From assembly GCF_014199525.1 (NCBI RefSeq), contig NZ_JACHNU010000002.1, forward strand, positions 726,147 to 790,146: a stretch of DNA of 64,000 nt. The letters are read 5' to 3'. The notes below the pieces were generated by a model. It did not search any database and was not told the DNA's origin. It saw only the letters and a list, made by a program, of their open reading frames with translations. Both the position numbers and the translations under genes were made by a program. Positions within the stretch are counted from its first letter, which is position 1. Each line of letters starts with the position of its first letter. The stretch comes from Conexibacter arvalis. Lineage in GTDB: Bacteria; Actinomycetota; Thermoleophilia; Solirubrobacterales; Solirubrobacteraceae. Shown in pieces: positions 43,505 to 53,082 of the stretch.

Positions 43505-43540
43505 GATACAGAAACGTATCAGATACAGAACTGAATCGTG
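43502..43540. promoter_or_regulatory. TetR operator region
   Basis: The palindrome GTATCAGATAC (43516-43526) is flanked by direct repeats GATACAGAA and an outer inverted pair CACGAT (43502-43507) and ATCGTG (43535-43540). It is AT-rich and abuts the TetR GTG start. Confidence 0.65.
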
Positions 43541-43575
43541 GAGCGTGAACCGCCGCCGCGAGGTGCGCCAGAACG

Positions 43576-43605
43576 ACGAGACCCCCGCGTCGGCGGGGGT
43601 CTCGT
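43576..43605 (-). terminator. Strong hairpin downstream of the CoA-transferase operon
   Basis: A perfect 13-bp inverted repeat (ACGAGACCCCCGC / GCGGGGGTCTCGT) with a 4-nt loop, 70 bp past the stop of the gene ending at 43674. Confidence 0.75.
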
Positions 43606-43673
43606 GGGGCGAGTGCGGGCTTCGCGTCGACGCGCCGCGCCGCGGGTCAGCCGCAGGCGGCGACGGCCCGCGC

Positions 43674-44873
43674 TCAGCCGCGCACGCCGCTCGCCCGCAG
43701 CGCGGCGAGCTCGTCGTCGCGCAGGCCGCCGAGCTCGGCCAGCACGGCGTCGGTGTGCTCGCCGCGCCGCGGCGCCGGCCGCAGCGGGGCGGTGCCGCTG
43801 CTGAGTCGCAGCGGGCTCTTGACGTGGCCGACCGTGCCGAGCGTCGGATGCTCGATCGCGCCGACGACGCCGCGCGCCCTCGCCTGCTCGTCGCGCAGCG
43901 CGGCGGCGACGTCGTTGACCGGCCCGCACGGGACGCCGGCCGCCTCCAGCAGCTCGATCCACGCCGCGGTCGGCCGCTCCAGCAGCCGCCGCTCGATCGC
44001 CGCCACGAGCGGTTCGCGGTGCTCGCCGCGGGCGGCGAAGTCGGCGTAGCGCGGGTCGTCGAGCAGCTGCGGCAGGTCGAGCGCGCCGCAGAGGCGCCGG
44101 AAGAAGTGCTCCTTGGGGCAGGCGATCACGATCCAGCCGTCCCTGGTGCGGAAGTTCTGGAACGGCACGATCGAGGCGTGCGCGCCGCGCGCTCGCCGCG
44201 CCGTCGCGATCTCGCGCGACGCCGACCAGGTGCCGAGGTAGTTGAGCTGCGCGAGCGCGACCTCGAACAGCGACAGGTCGGCGTCGCAGCCGACGCCGTG
44301 CTCGCGCGCGTGCAGGATGCCGGCGAGCATCGCGATCGCGGCCGTCAGGCCGCCGCAGAAGTCGACGAGCGAGAGGCCGCTCTTGGTCGGCTCGTCGTCG
44401 GGCGCCCCGGTGATCGCCTGCCAGCCGGCGAGCCCCTGGATCGTGTGGTCGTAGGCGCCCTGCGCGCGGCGCGGCCCGGTCATCCCGAAGCCCGACAGCG
44501 AGCAGCAGACGATCCGCGGGTTGTGCGCCTTCAGCGCGTCGTAGGTCAGCCCGAGCGTCTCGGCGACGTCGCCGCGCAGGTTGCTGAAGACGGCGTCGGA
44601 CTGCGCGACCAGGCGCGCGAAGGCCGCTCTCCCCCGCTCCGAGCGGAGGTCGAGCGAGACGCTGCGCTTGCCGCGGTTGAACGCCTCGAAGTAGAGCGAG
44701 TCCTCGCCGACCTGCGCCGGCGGGACGTAGCGGCCGACGTCGCCGCCGCTGCCGGGATCCTCGATCTTGATCACGTCGGCGCCGAGGTCGGCGAGCTGCA
44801 GCGTCGCCCACGGCCCCGCGCCGAACTGCTCGACGGCGAGCACCCGCACGCCGTCGAGCGCGAGTCCGCTCAC
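43674..44873 (-). CDS. CaiB/BaiF-family CoA-transferase
   Basis: A 399-aa class III CoA-transferase. Landmarks are VLAVEQFGAGPWATLQLADLGADVIKIEDP, FNRGKRSVSLDL, the active-site Asp region SLVDFCGGLTAA and VPCGPVNDVAAALRDEQ. It should move CoA between carboxylic acids, activating an acid for beta-oxidation-like breakdown or stereoisomerisation. GTG 44873 overlaps the ligase stop as GTGA. It is the last gene of the cyclase-ligase-transferase operon, ending before a strong hairpin. Confidence 0.9.
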   Translation of the reverse strand: MSGLALDGVRVLAVEQFGAGPWATLQLADLGADVIKIEDPGSGGDVGRYVPPAQVGEDSLYFEAFNRGKRSVSLDLRSERGRAAFARLVAQSDAVFSNLRGDVAETLGLTYDALKAHNPRIVCCSLSGFGMTGPRRAQGAYDHTIQGLAGWQAITGAPDDEPTKSGLSLVDFCGGLTAAIAMLAGILHAREHGVGCDADLSLFEVALAQLNYLGTWSASREIATARRARGAHASIVPFQNFRTRDGWIVIACPKEHFFRRLCGALDLPQLLDDPRYADFAARGEHREPLVAAIERRLLERPTAAWIELLEAAGVPCGPVNDVAAALRDEQARARGVVGAIEHPTLGTVGHVKSPLRLSSGTAPLRPAPRRGEHTDAVLAELGGLRDDELAALRASGVRG

Positions 44874-46456
44874 CGCTCGCCCCCGTCCGCCGCGAGCCAC
44901 TCGTCGCGCAGCAGGTGCTTCTGGATCTTGCCGACCGACGTGCGCGGCAGCGCCTCCGCGAGCGCGATCCTCGACGGGACGCGGAAGCGGGCGAGCCGCT
45001 GCGCGCACCAGTCGATCAGCTCCTGCGCCGCGGGCTGCGCGCCCTCCTCGCGCGGGACGACGACGGCGACGATCTGCTCGTCTCGCAGCGGGTCCGGGAG
45101 CCCGAAGACGGCGGCGTCGGCGACGCCCGGGTGGGCCCGCAGCACGTGCTCGACCTCGCTGGCGGCGACGTTCTCGCCGGCCCGCTTGATCATGTCCTTG
45201 CTGCGGTCGACGAAGGCGAGGAAGCCGTCCGGCTCGACGCGCACGACGTCGCCGGTGCGCAGCCAGCCGTCCTGGAGCGCCTCCGCCGTCGCCTGCTCGT
45301 CGTCGAGGTAGCCGCGCATCAGCGAGAGGCCGGGGATGCCGTGCACGTGCAGGTCGCCGACCTCGCCGACCGCCGCCGGCGCGCCGTCCTCGCGCACGAC
45401 GCGGCAGGTGTAGCCGAGCGTCACGCGGCCGATCGCGTCCGGCCGCCGCACGTCGTCGAGCGGGTTCATCAGCGGCGGTCCGATCGTCTCGGTCATGCCG
45501 TACAGCTGCAGCAGCGGCGCCCCGACCGCCTCCTCCCACGCCGCCAGCTCCGCGCTCGTCAGGTTCTGCGCGAACAGGACCGCGCGCAGGCGGTGCTCGC
45601 GCCACCGCGGGTCGCGCGGCTGGGCGAGGATCATCCGGATCGGCGCCGCGAACAGGCTCGCGACCGTGGCGCGGTGGGCGACCGCCTGGCCGAGCACGCG
45701 GCTGGCGCTGAAGCGCGAGACGAGCACGAGCGTCGCACGCGAGACCAGCGCGCCCATCGTCGTGTAGAACTGCGCGTTCGCGTGGAAGAGCGGCAGGACC
45801 GTGAGGATCCGGTCGGCCGGCGACAGCCGCAGGTTGCGCGCGACGACCTCGCCCGCGTAGACGTAGTTGGCGTGCGTGATCCGCACGCCCTTCGGCCGCG
45901 ACGTCGTGCCCGACGTGTAGAGCAGGCCGAGGTCGCGGTCTGGCGCGGCGGCCGCGCCCGCGCGCAGCGGCGAGCCGGCGTCGAGCGGGGGCGGGTCGAG
46001 CAGCCCGTCGCGCTCGCGCACCACGATCTCCGGCGCGCGCGCGAGCGCCGCCGCGGCCTCGCGCACGGCCGCCTCGCCGTCGGCCTCGGTGACCGACGCG
46101 ACCGCGCCGCTGTGCTCCAGCGCGAAGCTCAGCTCGGCGGGGCTGGCGAGCGTGTTGGTCGGCACGATCGCCGCGCCGAGCGCCGCGCAGCCGAACCAGG
46201 TGAAGAGGAACTCGGGCCGGTTGCCCATGTGCAGGTGGACGCGGTCGCCGCGGCCGACGCCGCGCGCCGCCAGCAACTGCGCGACGCCGAGCGAGCGCTC
46301 GAGCACCTCCTCCCAGGTGAACGCGCGCACGCCGGCGCCGATCTCGTCGAAGACGAGCAGCTCGCGCCGCGGATGCTGCGCCGCGCCGGCGGCGAGCACG
46401 TCGAGCACGGTGCGGTCGGCGACCGCCGACAGCCGCCGCTCGGCCGGCGCGCTCAC
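44870..46456 (-). CDS. AMP-forming acyl-CoA synthetase (class I adenylate-forming enzyme)
   Basis: A 528-aa ligase. Motifs are YTSGTTSRPKGV (phosphate loop), QLYGMTETIG (substrate/ATP), GWLRTGDVVRVEPDGFLAFVDRSKDMIK (hinge) and RTSVGKIQKHLLR (catalytic Lys). It activates a carboxylic acid as acyl-AMP and then acyl-CoA. The sequence style is that of crotonobetaine/fatty-acid-type ligases. The start GTG 46456 overlaps the cyclase stop as GTGA. Acid specificity is unknown. Confidence 0.92.
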   Translation of the reverse strand: MSAPAERRLSAVADRTVLDVLAAGAAQHPRRELLVFDEIGAGVRAFTWEEVLERSLGVAQLLAARGVGRGDRVHLHMGNRPEFLFTWFGCAALGAAIVPTNTLASPAELSFALEHSGAVASVTEADGEAAVREAAAALARAPEIVVRERDGLLDPPPLDAGSPLRAGAAAAPDRDLGLLYTSGTTSRPKGVRITHANYVYAGEVVARNLRLSPADRILTVLPLFHANAQFYTTMGALVSRATLVLVSRFSASRVLGQAVAHRATVASLFAAPIRMILAQPRDPRWREHRLRAVLFAQNLTSAELAAWEEAVGAPLLQLYGMTETIGPPLMNPLDDVRRPDAIGRVTLGYTCRVVREDGAPAAVGEVGDLHVHGIPGLSLMRGYLDDEQATAEALQDGWLRTGDVVRVEPDGFLAFVDRSKDMIKRAGENVAASEVEHVLRAHPGVADAAVFGLPDPLRDEQIVAVVVPREEGAQPAAQELIDWCAQRLARFRVPSRIALAEALPRTSVGKIQKHLLRDEWLAADGGER

Positions 46457-47247
46457 CGCGGCAGCCCCAGGATCGCCACCGCCCGCGCCCAGCCGGCGCT
46501 GGCGCCGGCCACCTTCACGGGGAAGCAGGCGACCGTGAACCCGCGGGCCGGCAGCCGCGCCAGGTTGGCCAGCTTCTCGATCTGGAAGTACTCGCGGTCC
46601 TTCCCGACGCGATGGGCCTCCCACAGCAGCGCCGGGTCGCGCTCCGCGGCGAACGCCTCCTTGATGCTGGGGAAGTCGCGGTCGAAGCCGACCGCGTCGG
46701 TGCCGATCGTGCGCACGCCCTGGTCGACGATCCAGCGCGTCGCCTCCGCGCTCAGCCCCGGGTAGCGGTTCCAGTAGTCGGCCGTGCCGAAGCTCTTGTC
46801 GCCGTCGTAGCGCAGCAGCACGATCTCGCCCTCCGCCAGCGGCGCGCCGGTCGCCTCGACCGCCTCCCGGATGGCGTCGACGCCGACGCGCTCGCCCGGC
46901 CCGAAGCGCGTCAGGTCGAGCACGACGCCGTCGCCGAAGAAGGCGTCGAGCGGCAGCTCGTCGATCGTGCGCGCGCGTCTGCCGGCGGTCGTCGGGAAGT
47001 AGTGCCAGGGCGCGTCGACGTGCGTGCCGGCGTGGGTCGACAGCTCGACCCGCTCGGTCGCCCACCCCTTCCCGTCGGGCAGGTCGGCGACGTCGCAGCC
47101 GAACGTCCTCGTGACCCGCTCGACCGACTGCTCGTGGTCCTGGTAGGTCACGCGCGCGGCCAGCGCGACCGCGAGGTCGCCGGCCATCTCGCCCTCGACG
47201 GGCGGCTGGATCGGGACGCTCAGGTCGACGAACTGCAGCTTGCTCAT
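46453..47247 (-). CDS. Cyclase-family metal-dependent hydrolase (kynurenine formamidase-like)
   Basis: A 264-aa PF04199-type enzyme. STHAGTHVDAPWHYFP is the metal-binding H-x-G-T-H-x-D signature, and FVDLSVPIQPP is the usual N-terminus. Members hydrolyse amides, imides or lactone-like rings, as in kynurenine formamidase or isatin hydrolase. ATG 47247 has GAGGAGAG upstream. It opens the operon with the acyl-CoA ligase and CoA-transferase, so ring opening to an acid followed by CoA activation is a reasonable pathway guess. Confidence 0.88.
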   Translation of the reverse strand: MSKLQFVDLSVPIQPPVEGEMAGDLAVALAARVTYQDHEQSVERVTRTFGCDVADLPDGKGWATERVELSTHAGTHVDAPWHYFPTTAGRRARTIDELPLDAFFGDGVVLDLTRFGPGERVGVDAIREAVEATGAPLAEGEIVLLRYDGDKSFGTADYWNRYPGLSAEATRWIVDQGVRTIGTDAVGFDRDFPSIKEAFAAERDPALLWEAHRVGKDREYFQIEKLANLARLPARGFTVACFPVKVAGASAGWARAVAILGLPR

Positions 47248-47475
47248 GCTCTCCTCGTCTGTCGCACTGTCTCGCGGTCGCCGACGCGCGGCCACGTCTC
47301 CTCCGGCCCGCGAGCTCACACGATGCGCTCACGCTATTCCCGCCGCCGACGGCCTTCCTCGTCTCGGCGAGCCGAATAGCGGCCGCGACGCTCGGCTTCC
47401 GCGGACCGGGTCACGGCGCCGAGCCGCCGCTAGGGTCGGGCGCTCCAGACCAGGCACAGCAAGGAGGAGACACCT
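47248..47475. promoter_or_regulatory. Divergent control region between cyclase operon and FAH gene
   Basis: Holds an 8-bp inverted repeat CGCTATTC (47332-47339) / GAATAGCG (47374-47381). The minus-strand -10-like TAGCGT (47331-47336) would serve the cyclase operon. TAGGGT (47431-47436) could be the -10 for the plus-strand FAH gene. No -35 is convincing. Confidence 0.4.
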
Positions 47476-48480
47476 GTGCGACTCGTGACCTACGAGCTGC
47501 CGACCCCGCTTGGACGGGTCCGCCGCAGCGGCGCGCTGTCCGACGCCGACGACGCCGTGATCGACCTGGCGCTGGCGCGCACCGCGCTGCTCGCGCGCCG
47601 CGGCCTGCCGCACGCCGCCGCGCTCGCCGCCGTCGAGACGCCGGTCGACATGCTCGCGCTGCTGGGCACCGGCGAGCACGGGATCGAGGCCGCGCGCGAG
47701 GCGGTCGAGGCGGCGGTCGCCGAGGGCGTCGAGCAGCTCGGCGACGGCGCGGTCGTGCGCCACGCGCCCGGCAGCGTGCGCCTGCTGGCGCCGGTCCCGC
47801 GGCCCAACAGCCTGCGCGACTTCCTCGTCGTCGAGGAGCACGTGCGCAGAGCCCGCAGAGGCCGTGAGATCCCGCCCGAGTGGTTCGAGATGCCCGTCCA
47901 CTACAAGGGCAACGTCGACGCCGTCTACGGCCCCGAGGACCTCGTGCCGTGGCCGGCCTACACCGACAGGCTCGACTACGAGCTGGAGGTCTGCGCCGTC
48001 GTCGGGAAGGCCGGCCGGCGGATCGCGGCCGCCGACGCGCCGACCCACATCGTCGGGTACACGATCTACAACGACTGGAGCGCCCGCGACATCCAGCGGC
48101 GCGAGATGACGGTCGGCCTCGGGCCGGCGATGGGCAAGGACTTCGCGACCTCGCTCGGGCCGTGCCTCGTCACCGCCGACGCCTTCGACCGCGACGCCGC
48201 GCGGATGACGGCGCGGGTCGACGGCGAGACGTGGTCGAGCGGCGGGCTGGGCACGATGCGCTTCAGCTTCGAGGAGATCATCGAGTGGGTCTCCCAGGAG
48301 CAGACGCTCCTGCCCGGCGACCACCTCGGCAGCGGCACGGTCGGCGGCGGCTGCGGCCTGGAGCTCGACCGCTGGATCGCCGAGGGCTCGGTCGTCGAGC
48401 TGGAGGTCGACGGCATCGGGGTCCTGCGCAACCGCGTCGGACGCAGAGGCGCAGGCCCCGAGCCGGCGGCGGGCCTCTAG
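47476..48480 (+). CDS. Fumarylacetoacetate hydrolase-family protein
   Basis: A 334-aa enzyme starting at GTG 47476 with AAGGAGGAGA upstream. The FAH domain (about residues 110-320) has [15 protein letters not shown] (metal Glu), [17 protein letters not shown] and [17 protein letters not shown]. Members cleave C-C bonds or decarboxylate/hydrate keto acids in aromatic and sugar-acid catabolism. It is divergent from the cyclase operon and convergent with the amidohydrolase gene. The two stop codons share the palindrome CTAG at 48477-48480. Confidence 0.9.
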   Translation: MRLVTYELPTPLGRVRRSGALSDADDAVIDLALARTALLARRGLPHAAALAAVETPVDMLALLGTGEHGIEAAREAVEAAVAEGVEQLGDGAVVRHAPGSVRLLAPVPRPNSLRDFLVVEEHVRRARRGREIPPEWFEMPVHYKGNVDAVYGPEDLVPWPAYTDRLDYELEVCAVVGKAGRRIAAADAPTHIVGYTIYNDWSARDIQRREMTVGLGPAMGKDFATSLGPCLVTADAFDRDAARMTARVDGETWSSGGLGTMRFSFEEIIEWVSQEQTLLPGDHLGSGTVGGGCGLELDRWIAEGSVVELEVDGIGVLRNRVGRRGAGPEPAAGL

Positions 48481-49919
48481 TAGACGCCCGCGAGGTTCGC
48501 CGCGCGCATGCGGTCGGTCGCCTCGGCGAGGTCGGGCTGCACCGGCGGGTACCAGCCGCCGCGCGCCTCGACCGCGTCGGCGACCCGGCCGCCGGCCTCG
48601 TCGATCAGGCGGTTGGCGCGCTGCAGGTCGTAGCCGACCAGTCTGCCGTCCTGCTTGACGACTCTGCCGCCGACCATGATCGTCGTGAGGTCGGCGACGC
48701 CGCCGTGCAGGACGATCGTCGAGACCGGGTCGATCACCGGGCGCAGGTGGGGCTGGTCGGCGTCGAAGACGAGCACGTCGGCGGCCTTGCCGACCTCGAG
48801 CGAGCCGCAGACGTCGCCGAGGCCCATCCCGCGAGCGCTGCCGAGCGTCGCCATGTGCAGCACGTCGGCGACCGTCACGTTGAGCTTGTCGACGCCCTTC
48901 AGGCCCTCGGTCGTGAGGATCGGCCACTGCTCGCGGATGCGCTCGCTCTGCAGCACCAGCCGCATGCCGACGAACGGGTCGGGGCCGTTGTTGCACTGCG
49001 TGTCGGCGCCGATGCCGGTCGTCACGCCGGCCGCGTCGGCGCGGCCGCAGATCGTGAAGCCGAGGCCCATGCCGAGCTCGGTGTCGGGCGTGCCGGAGAC
49101 GGCGCCGCCCGATCTGGCCAGCAGCTGCAGCTCGTGGTCGCTGCACGTGTTCGCGTGCGAATGGAGCTGGTTGGCGTGGAGCATCCCGTGCTCGTGCCAG
49201 ATCTCGACCTCGCGCAGCTCCTCGCCGGCGGGGCGCCAGCGGCAGTTGGTGTGCGGGTGCAGCAGCACGTCGAGCTCGCGCGCCAGCGCGAACTCGGCCT
49301 TCGTCTGGGCGAACGGGACGACGCCCATCTCGGCGGGCGCGATGCCGAGGCGGACGAGGTCGTCCTGCGCCGAGAACTCGCGCTCGCGCACGCGGTGGAG
49401 GTCGGCGACGCGCGCCTCGAAGTCGAGCAGCGGCCCCTCCTCGACCGGCGGCGAGTACATGCCGTAGCACCAGACGCCGCGGATCCCCAGCTCGCGGAAG
49501 GCGCGCAGACCCTCGTCGGCGTGCTCGGGGGTGACGATGCAGTGGCAGAAGTCGATCGTGCAGGTGACGCCCGAGGTCAGCAGCCCGTAGCCGGCCGACA
49601 GCACGCCGGCGTAGACGTCCTCGGGCGTGTGGACCGTCGCGTGGTTGCGGCGGATGCACCAGAAGTAGTCGTTCAGGTTCCAGTCGGCGCAGACGGCGCG
49701 CATCGTCGCCTGCCACAGGTGGTGGTGGGCGTCGACGAAGCCCGGCAGCACCCACTTGCCGGCGGCGTCGATCACGCGCGCGTCGGCGACCTGGAGATCC
49801 GGCTGCAGCGCGGCGATCCTGCCCTCCTCGACCAGCACGTCGGCGCGCTCCATGCGCTTGTCGCGCGGATCGCCGACGAGCACGAGCCCGCCGCGGATCA
49901 GCGTTCGCTCCGATGACAT
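48477..49919 (-). CDS. Amidohydrolase-superfamily protein (TrzA/AtzA/SAH-deaminase-like)
   Basis: A 480-aa metal-dependent deaminase/hydrolase. Visible are [10 protein letters not shown] (H-x-H metal pair), [27 protein letters not shown] (further His) and [14 protein letters not shown] (catalytic Asp), with a C-terminal beta-sandwich [15 protein letters not shown]. The His-Ser-His in place of the usual H-x-H-x-x-E suggests a divergent substrate group. ATG 49919 has GGAGGTGGAG upstream. A PucR-type regulator lies directly upstream on the same strand, so a nitrogenous heterocycle is a plausible substrate, by inference. Confidence 0.88.
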   Translation of the reverse strand: MSSERTLIRGGLVLVGDPRDKRMERADVLVEEGRIAALQPDLQVADARVIDAAGKWVLPGFVDAHHHLWQATMRAVCADWNLNDYFWCIRRNHATVHTPEDVYAGVLSAGYGLLTSGVTCTIDFCHCIVTPEHADEGLRAFRELGIRGVWCYGMYSPPVEEGPLLDFEARVADLHRVREREFSAQDDLVRLGIAPAEMGVVPFAQTKAEFALARELDVLLHPHTNCRWRPAGEELREVEIWHEHGMLHANQLHSHANTCSDHELQLLARSGGAVSGTPDTELGMGLGFTICGRADAAGVTTGIGADTQCNNGPDPFVGMRLVLQSERIREQWPILTTEGLKGVDKLNVTVADVLHMATLGSARGMGLGDVCGSLEVGKAADVLVFDADQPHLRPVIDPVSTIVLHGGVADLTTIMVGGRVVKQDGRLVGYDLQRANRLIDEAGGRVADAVEARGGWYPPVQPDLAEATDRMRAANLAGVY

Positions 49920-49953
49920 CTCTCCACCTCCGAAGTCAGGATTTGCGGCCACG

Positions 49954-52161
49954 CTATCGGCGCGCTCGCGGCCGGTCCCCGTCCCGCCCGGACGCTTCTC
50001 CGGCGGCGGTCTCGTCGCGTCCGGACGAGTCGGCGAGCGGGTCGGAGCCGAGCGCGCGCAGCACGTCGAGCACCGACAGCGCGAGCTGCAGCTCGAAGCG
50101 CGCAGCCGGCTCGCGCGGGTTGCAGCCGAGCACCGCGGATATGCGCGCGAGCCGGTACTTCAGCGTGCTGACGTGGATGTGGCAGGCGGCCGCCGTCGTC
50201 GGCTGGTGGCAGTCGGCCTCCAGGTAGGCGGCGAGCGTCGGCAGCAGCTGGGTGCGCGGTCTCTGCGCGTCGTGCTCGGCCAGCGGCCCCAGCACCCGCC
50301 GCACGAGCGCGCGCATCTCGGTCATGTCGGGCGCGTCGAGCAGGAACCGCAGCGGTCCGAGCGCCTCGCAGCTGACGAGCGAGCGGCCGCCGTCGCGCGC
50401 GCCCGAGCGCGCCAGGCCGAGCGCCGCCTCGGCCTCTCGCAGCGAGGTGCCGAGGTCGAGCCGGCCGTCGCTCAGCCCGCCGAGCAGCTCGACGCCGGCG
50501 CGTGCGGCCTTGCGCTGGAGCGCGGCGACGCGCGCCAGCGCCGCGTCGTGCTCGGCCTCCGGGATCGCGACGACGACGCGCGCGCCGCGCTTGCAGACGA
50601 GCGCCGGCTCGCCGCCGCCGGCCGCGAGCGCCAGCCGCGTCAGCTGCAGCAGCCGCCCCTCCTCGACGTCGCCGACCGGCTCCAGCACGGCGACCCGCCG
50701 CGGCCGCTCCAGCTCGATGCCGAAGTGCGCGGCGCGCGCGACGAGGCTCTCCCCCGGCGTCGCGCCGCTGCGCAGGATCTCCTCCAGCAGCTCGCCCTGC
50801 AGCCGCCACTCGACCTCGAGCGCGGCGCGCTGCTTGACCAGCTCCAGCGCGATCACCGTCGCGCCGTGCTCCAGCGCCGAGCGCTGCAGCGCCGACAGCG
50901 GCTCGTCGCCGGCGGCGTGGATCGTGCCCAGCCGCGCCTCGTCGGCGATCACGCCGACCGCCTCCTGGGCCGGCGCCGGGCCGTCGTCGTCGAGCGCGAC
51001 GACGACCGCCTCGGCGTCGGGGTCGCACGGGTAGCGGCGCGGCAGGGTCGCGCCGTCGGCGCGCGCGACGACGACGTCGCGGCCGACGAGCTGCGCGAGC
51101 TTGCGCCCGAGCTGGTCGAGCCCCTCGCCGGCCAGCGACGCGTCGGTCAGCTCGCGGTGGATCGCGAACGAGCGCTCCAGCGTCTCGTTCTTCTCCGCCA
51201 GCGCGCGGTAGAGGCGGCCGTTCTCGATCGCGATCGCGGCCTGCGAGGCGAGCGCCGACAGCAGGCCCGGAGCGCCCGGCCCGAAGTCGGAGGCGCGGCG
51301 CATGCCGACGTAGAGCGCGCCGACCATCCGGCCCGCCCGCAGCATCGGCGAGCAGAGCACCGAGACGACGCCCTCGCCCGCGAGCGCGTTGTGGACGGCG
51401 GCCGGCATCTCGTTGCCGTACAGCTCCTGGTCGCGCACCTGGATCGTGCGCCCCTGCAGGACGGCGGCGCCGCCGATGCCGGTGCCGAGGCGGACCGCCA
51501 TCTGGCCGAACGCCTCGGTCGTGCCGCCGGCGGTGACGACGACGCGCACCTCCTCGGCGTGCTCGTCGACCAGCGCCAGCCAGGCGACGTCGGTGTCGCA
51601 CAGCTCGCGGGCGCGCTCGACGATCAGCTCGAAGACGGCGTCGGCGTGGACCTCCTCGGCCTGGATCTGGGTGCCGATCTCGACGAGCGCCTCGTAGGCG
51701 CTGCCGCGCTCGGCGGCCTGCTGCGTCCGCTCCAGCGCGACGCGCAGGAAGCGCTGCACCGGGCCTGCGACGCGCTCCAGCGCCGCGTCGGCGGCGCCGC
51801 CGTCGGGCCCGCCGTCGCCGAGCACGAGCGCGCCGAGCAGCGCGCCGTCGGCGTCGCGCACCGGCGCGACCCGCGCCCCCGTGCCCGCCTCGGCGCCCGC
51901 GCCCGCCTCCGCGTCCGCCGCCTCGGCGCCCGCGCCCGCCTCGACGCCCGCCTCCGCGCCGGCGCCCGCGCCCGCACCGACGGCGACCGTGCCCGCCGCG
52001 ACCCTCTCCGCCGCCGCCAGCCAGCCGCGCAGCACGTCGTCGTGCGGCTGCTCCTCGCCGGTGCCGACGTGGTGGAGCGCGCCGCCCGGCTCCTGCCAGA
52101 CGAGCGCGCACGGCGATCCGCCGCCGAGCGCCGACGTCAGCTCGAGTGCCGCTCGCAGCAT
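49954..52161 (-). CDS. PucR-type regulator with GAF domain
   Basis: A 735-aa regulator. A low-complexity Ala/Gly/Glu segment (about residues 60-95) precedes a GAF domain (about 155-320, [29 protein letters not shown] ... [19 protein letters not shown]). A CdaR/PucR GGDEF-like domain follows (about 440-610), then a C-terminal helix-turn-helix ([32 protein letters not shown]). Such proteins activate catabolic genes for purines, sugar acids or aromatics. It sits between the amidohydrolase and the NmrA-like/ABC genes on one strand and may control them. A minus-strand TAGCAT (52213-52218) may be its -10. Confidence 0.87.
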   Translation of the reverse strand: MLRAALELTSALGGGSPCALVWQEPGGALHHVGTGEEQPHDDVLRGWLAAAERVAAGTVAVGAGAGAGAEAGVEAGAGAEAADAEAGAGAEAGTGARVAPVRDADGALLGALVLGDGGPDGGAADAALERVAGPVQRFLRVALERTQQAAERGSAYEALVEIGTQIQAEEVHADAVFELIVERARELCDTDVAWLALVDEHAEEVRVVVTAGGTTEAFGQMAVRLGTGIGGAAVLQGRTIQVRDQELYGNEMPAAVHNALAGEGVVSVLCSPMLRAGRMVGALYVGMRRASDFGPGAPGLLSALASQAAIAIENGRLYRALAEKNETLERSFAIHRELTDASLAGEGLDQLGRKLAQLVGRDVVVARADGATLPRRYPCDPDAEAVVVALDDDGPAPAQEAVGVIADEARLGTIHAAGDEPLSALQRSALEHGATVIALELVKQRAALEVEWRLQGELLEEILRSGATPGESLVARAAHFGIELERPRRVAVLEPVGDVEEGRLLQLTRLALAAGGGEPALVCKRGARVVVAIPEAEHDAALARVAALQRKAARAGVELLGGLSDGRLDLGTSLREAEAALGLARSGARDGGRSLVSCEALGPLRFLLDAPDMTEMRALVRRVLGPLAEHDAQRPRTQLLPTLAAYLEADCHQPTTAAACHIHVSTLKYRLARISAVLGCNPREPAARFELQLALSVLDVLRALGSDPLADSSGRDETAAGEASGRDGDRPRARR
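51880..51995 (-). repeat. In-frame Ala/Gly/Glu repeat tract in the PucR-type gene
   Basis: Degenerate 6- to 12-bp repeats encode AGAGAEAG-type sequence. A block of about 23 bp recurs near 51890 and 51930. The tract falls before the GAF domain. Confidence 0.75.
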
Positions 52162-52215
52162 CGCGAGCGCGTCCTCACGTGCCCAGTTGTGCCCTGCGTC
52201 CTCCGTGGCCCGATG

Positions 52216-53082
52216 CTATCCAGCGGCGGCCAGCTCACGGCGTGCGACCTCCTCGAAGCTCGTCGGCTCGCGCCCCAGCAGCCAGCGCAGCACGTTCGCG
52301 TTGCCCGTCAGGCCGTGGGCGTCGTAATGGGCGTACATCGCGTGCAGATCGGCCGTCTGCGAGCGCGAGAAGCCGGCCGGGACCGGGACCTCGCCGGGCG
52401 CCGCGACGCGCGCGCCAAGCGGGCGCCCGAGCGCTCGCCCGATCGCGTCGACCAGCTCGCGGAGCGCGTGCCGCTGCGGGCCGGCCAGCTCGTAGGTCGC
52501 CGCGTCGTGCCCGGGCTCGACGAGGACGCGCGCGGCGACCTCGGCGACGTCGTCGAGGTCGACGACGTCGAAGCGCGCGTCGAGCGAGTAGGGCGCGAGG
52601 AACGCGTCGGCCGACGGCGAGCGCCGGAAGCTGCGCAGCACCGTCTGCGCGTACATCGCCGGCTGCAGGATCGTCCAGCGCAGCGGCGCCTCGCGCACGG
52701 CCAGCTCCCAGCGCGCCTTGCGCCCGTGGTGGCGCATCGCCGGCGTGAACGGGTGCAGCACCGAGTGGGCGACGAATCGCCCGACCCCCGCCCGCCGCGC
52801 CGCCGCGACCGCGCCCGCCACCAGCGCGTCCTCCTGCGGGTGGAAGACCGGCGGCACGACGTAGACGGCGTCGGCGCCGTCGAGCGCGGCCTCCAGCGCG
52901 TCGGCGTCGGCGAGGTCGGCGCGCGCGACCGTCGCCGCGCCGGCCTCGCGCGCGGCCTGCTCGGCCTCCGCGCGGCGCACGACGCCGCGCACCGCGACGT
53001 CGCCGCGGCGCGCCAGCGCGCGCACGACGGCGGCGCCGGTCGCGCCGCCGGCGCCGACGACGGCGATCGCCGGCGCGCTCAC
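52216..53082 (-). CDS. NmrA-like NAD(P)-binding protein
   Basis: A 288-aa atypical SDR: IAVVGAGGATGAAVVRAL dinucleotide motif, DAVYVVPPVFHPQED, GRFVAHSVLHPFTPAM and LRWTILQPAMYAQTVL. No classical Y-x-x-x-K is obvious. It may be a quinone or azo reductase-like protein or a redox sensor. GTG 53082 overlaps the permease stop as GTGA, so it belongs to the ABC-transporter operon above it. Confidence 0.85.
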   Translation of the reverse strand: MSAPAIAVVGAGGATGAAVVRALARRGDVAVRGVVRRAEAEQAAREAGAATVARADLADADALEAALDGADAVYVVPPVFHPQEDALVAGAVAAARRAGVGRFVAHSVLHPFTPAMRHHGRKARWELAVREAPLRWTILQPAMYAQTVLRSFRRSPSADAFLAPYSLDARFDVVDLDDVAEVAARVLVEPGHDAATYELAGPQRHALRELVDAIGRALGRPLGARVAAPGEVPVPAGFSRSQTADLHAMYAHYDAHGLTGNANVLRWLLGREPTSFEEVARRELAAAG

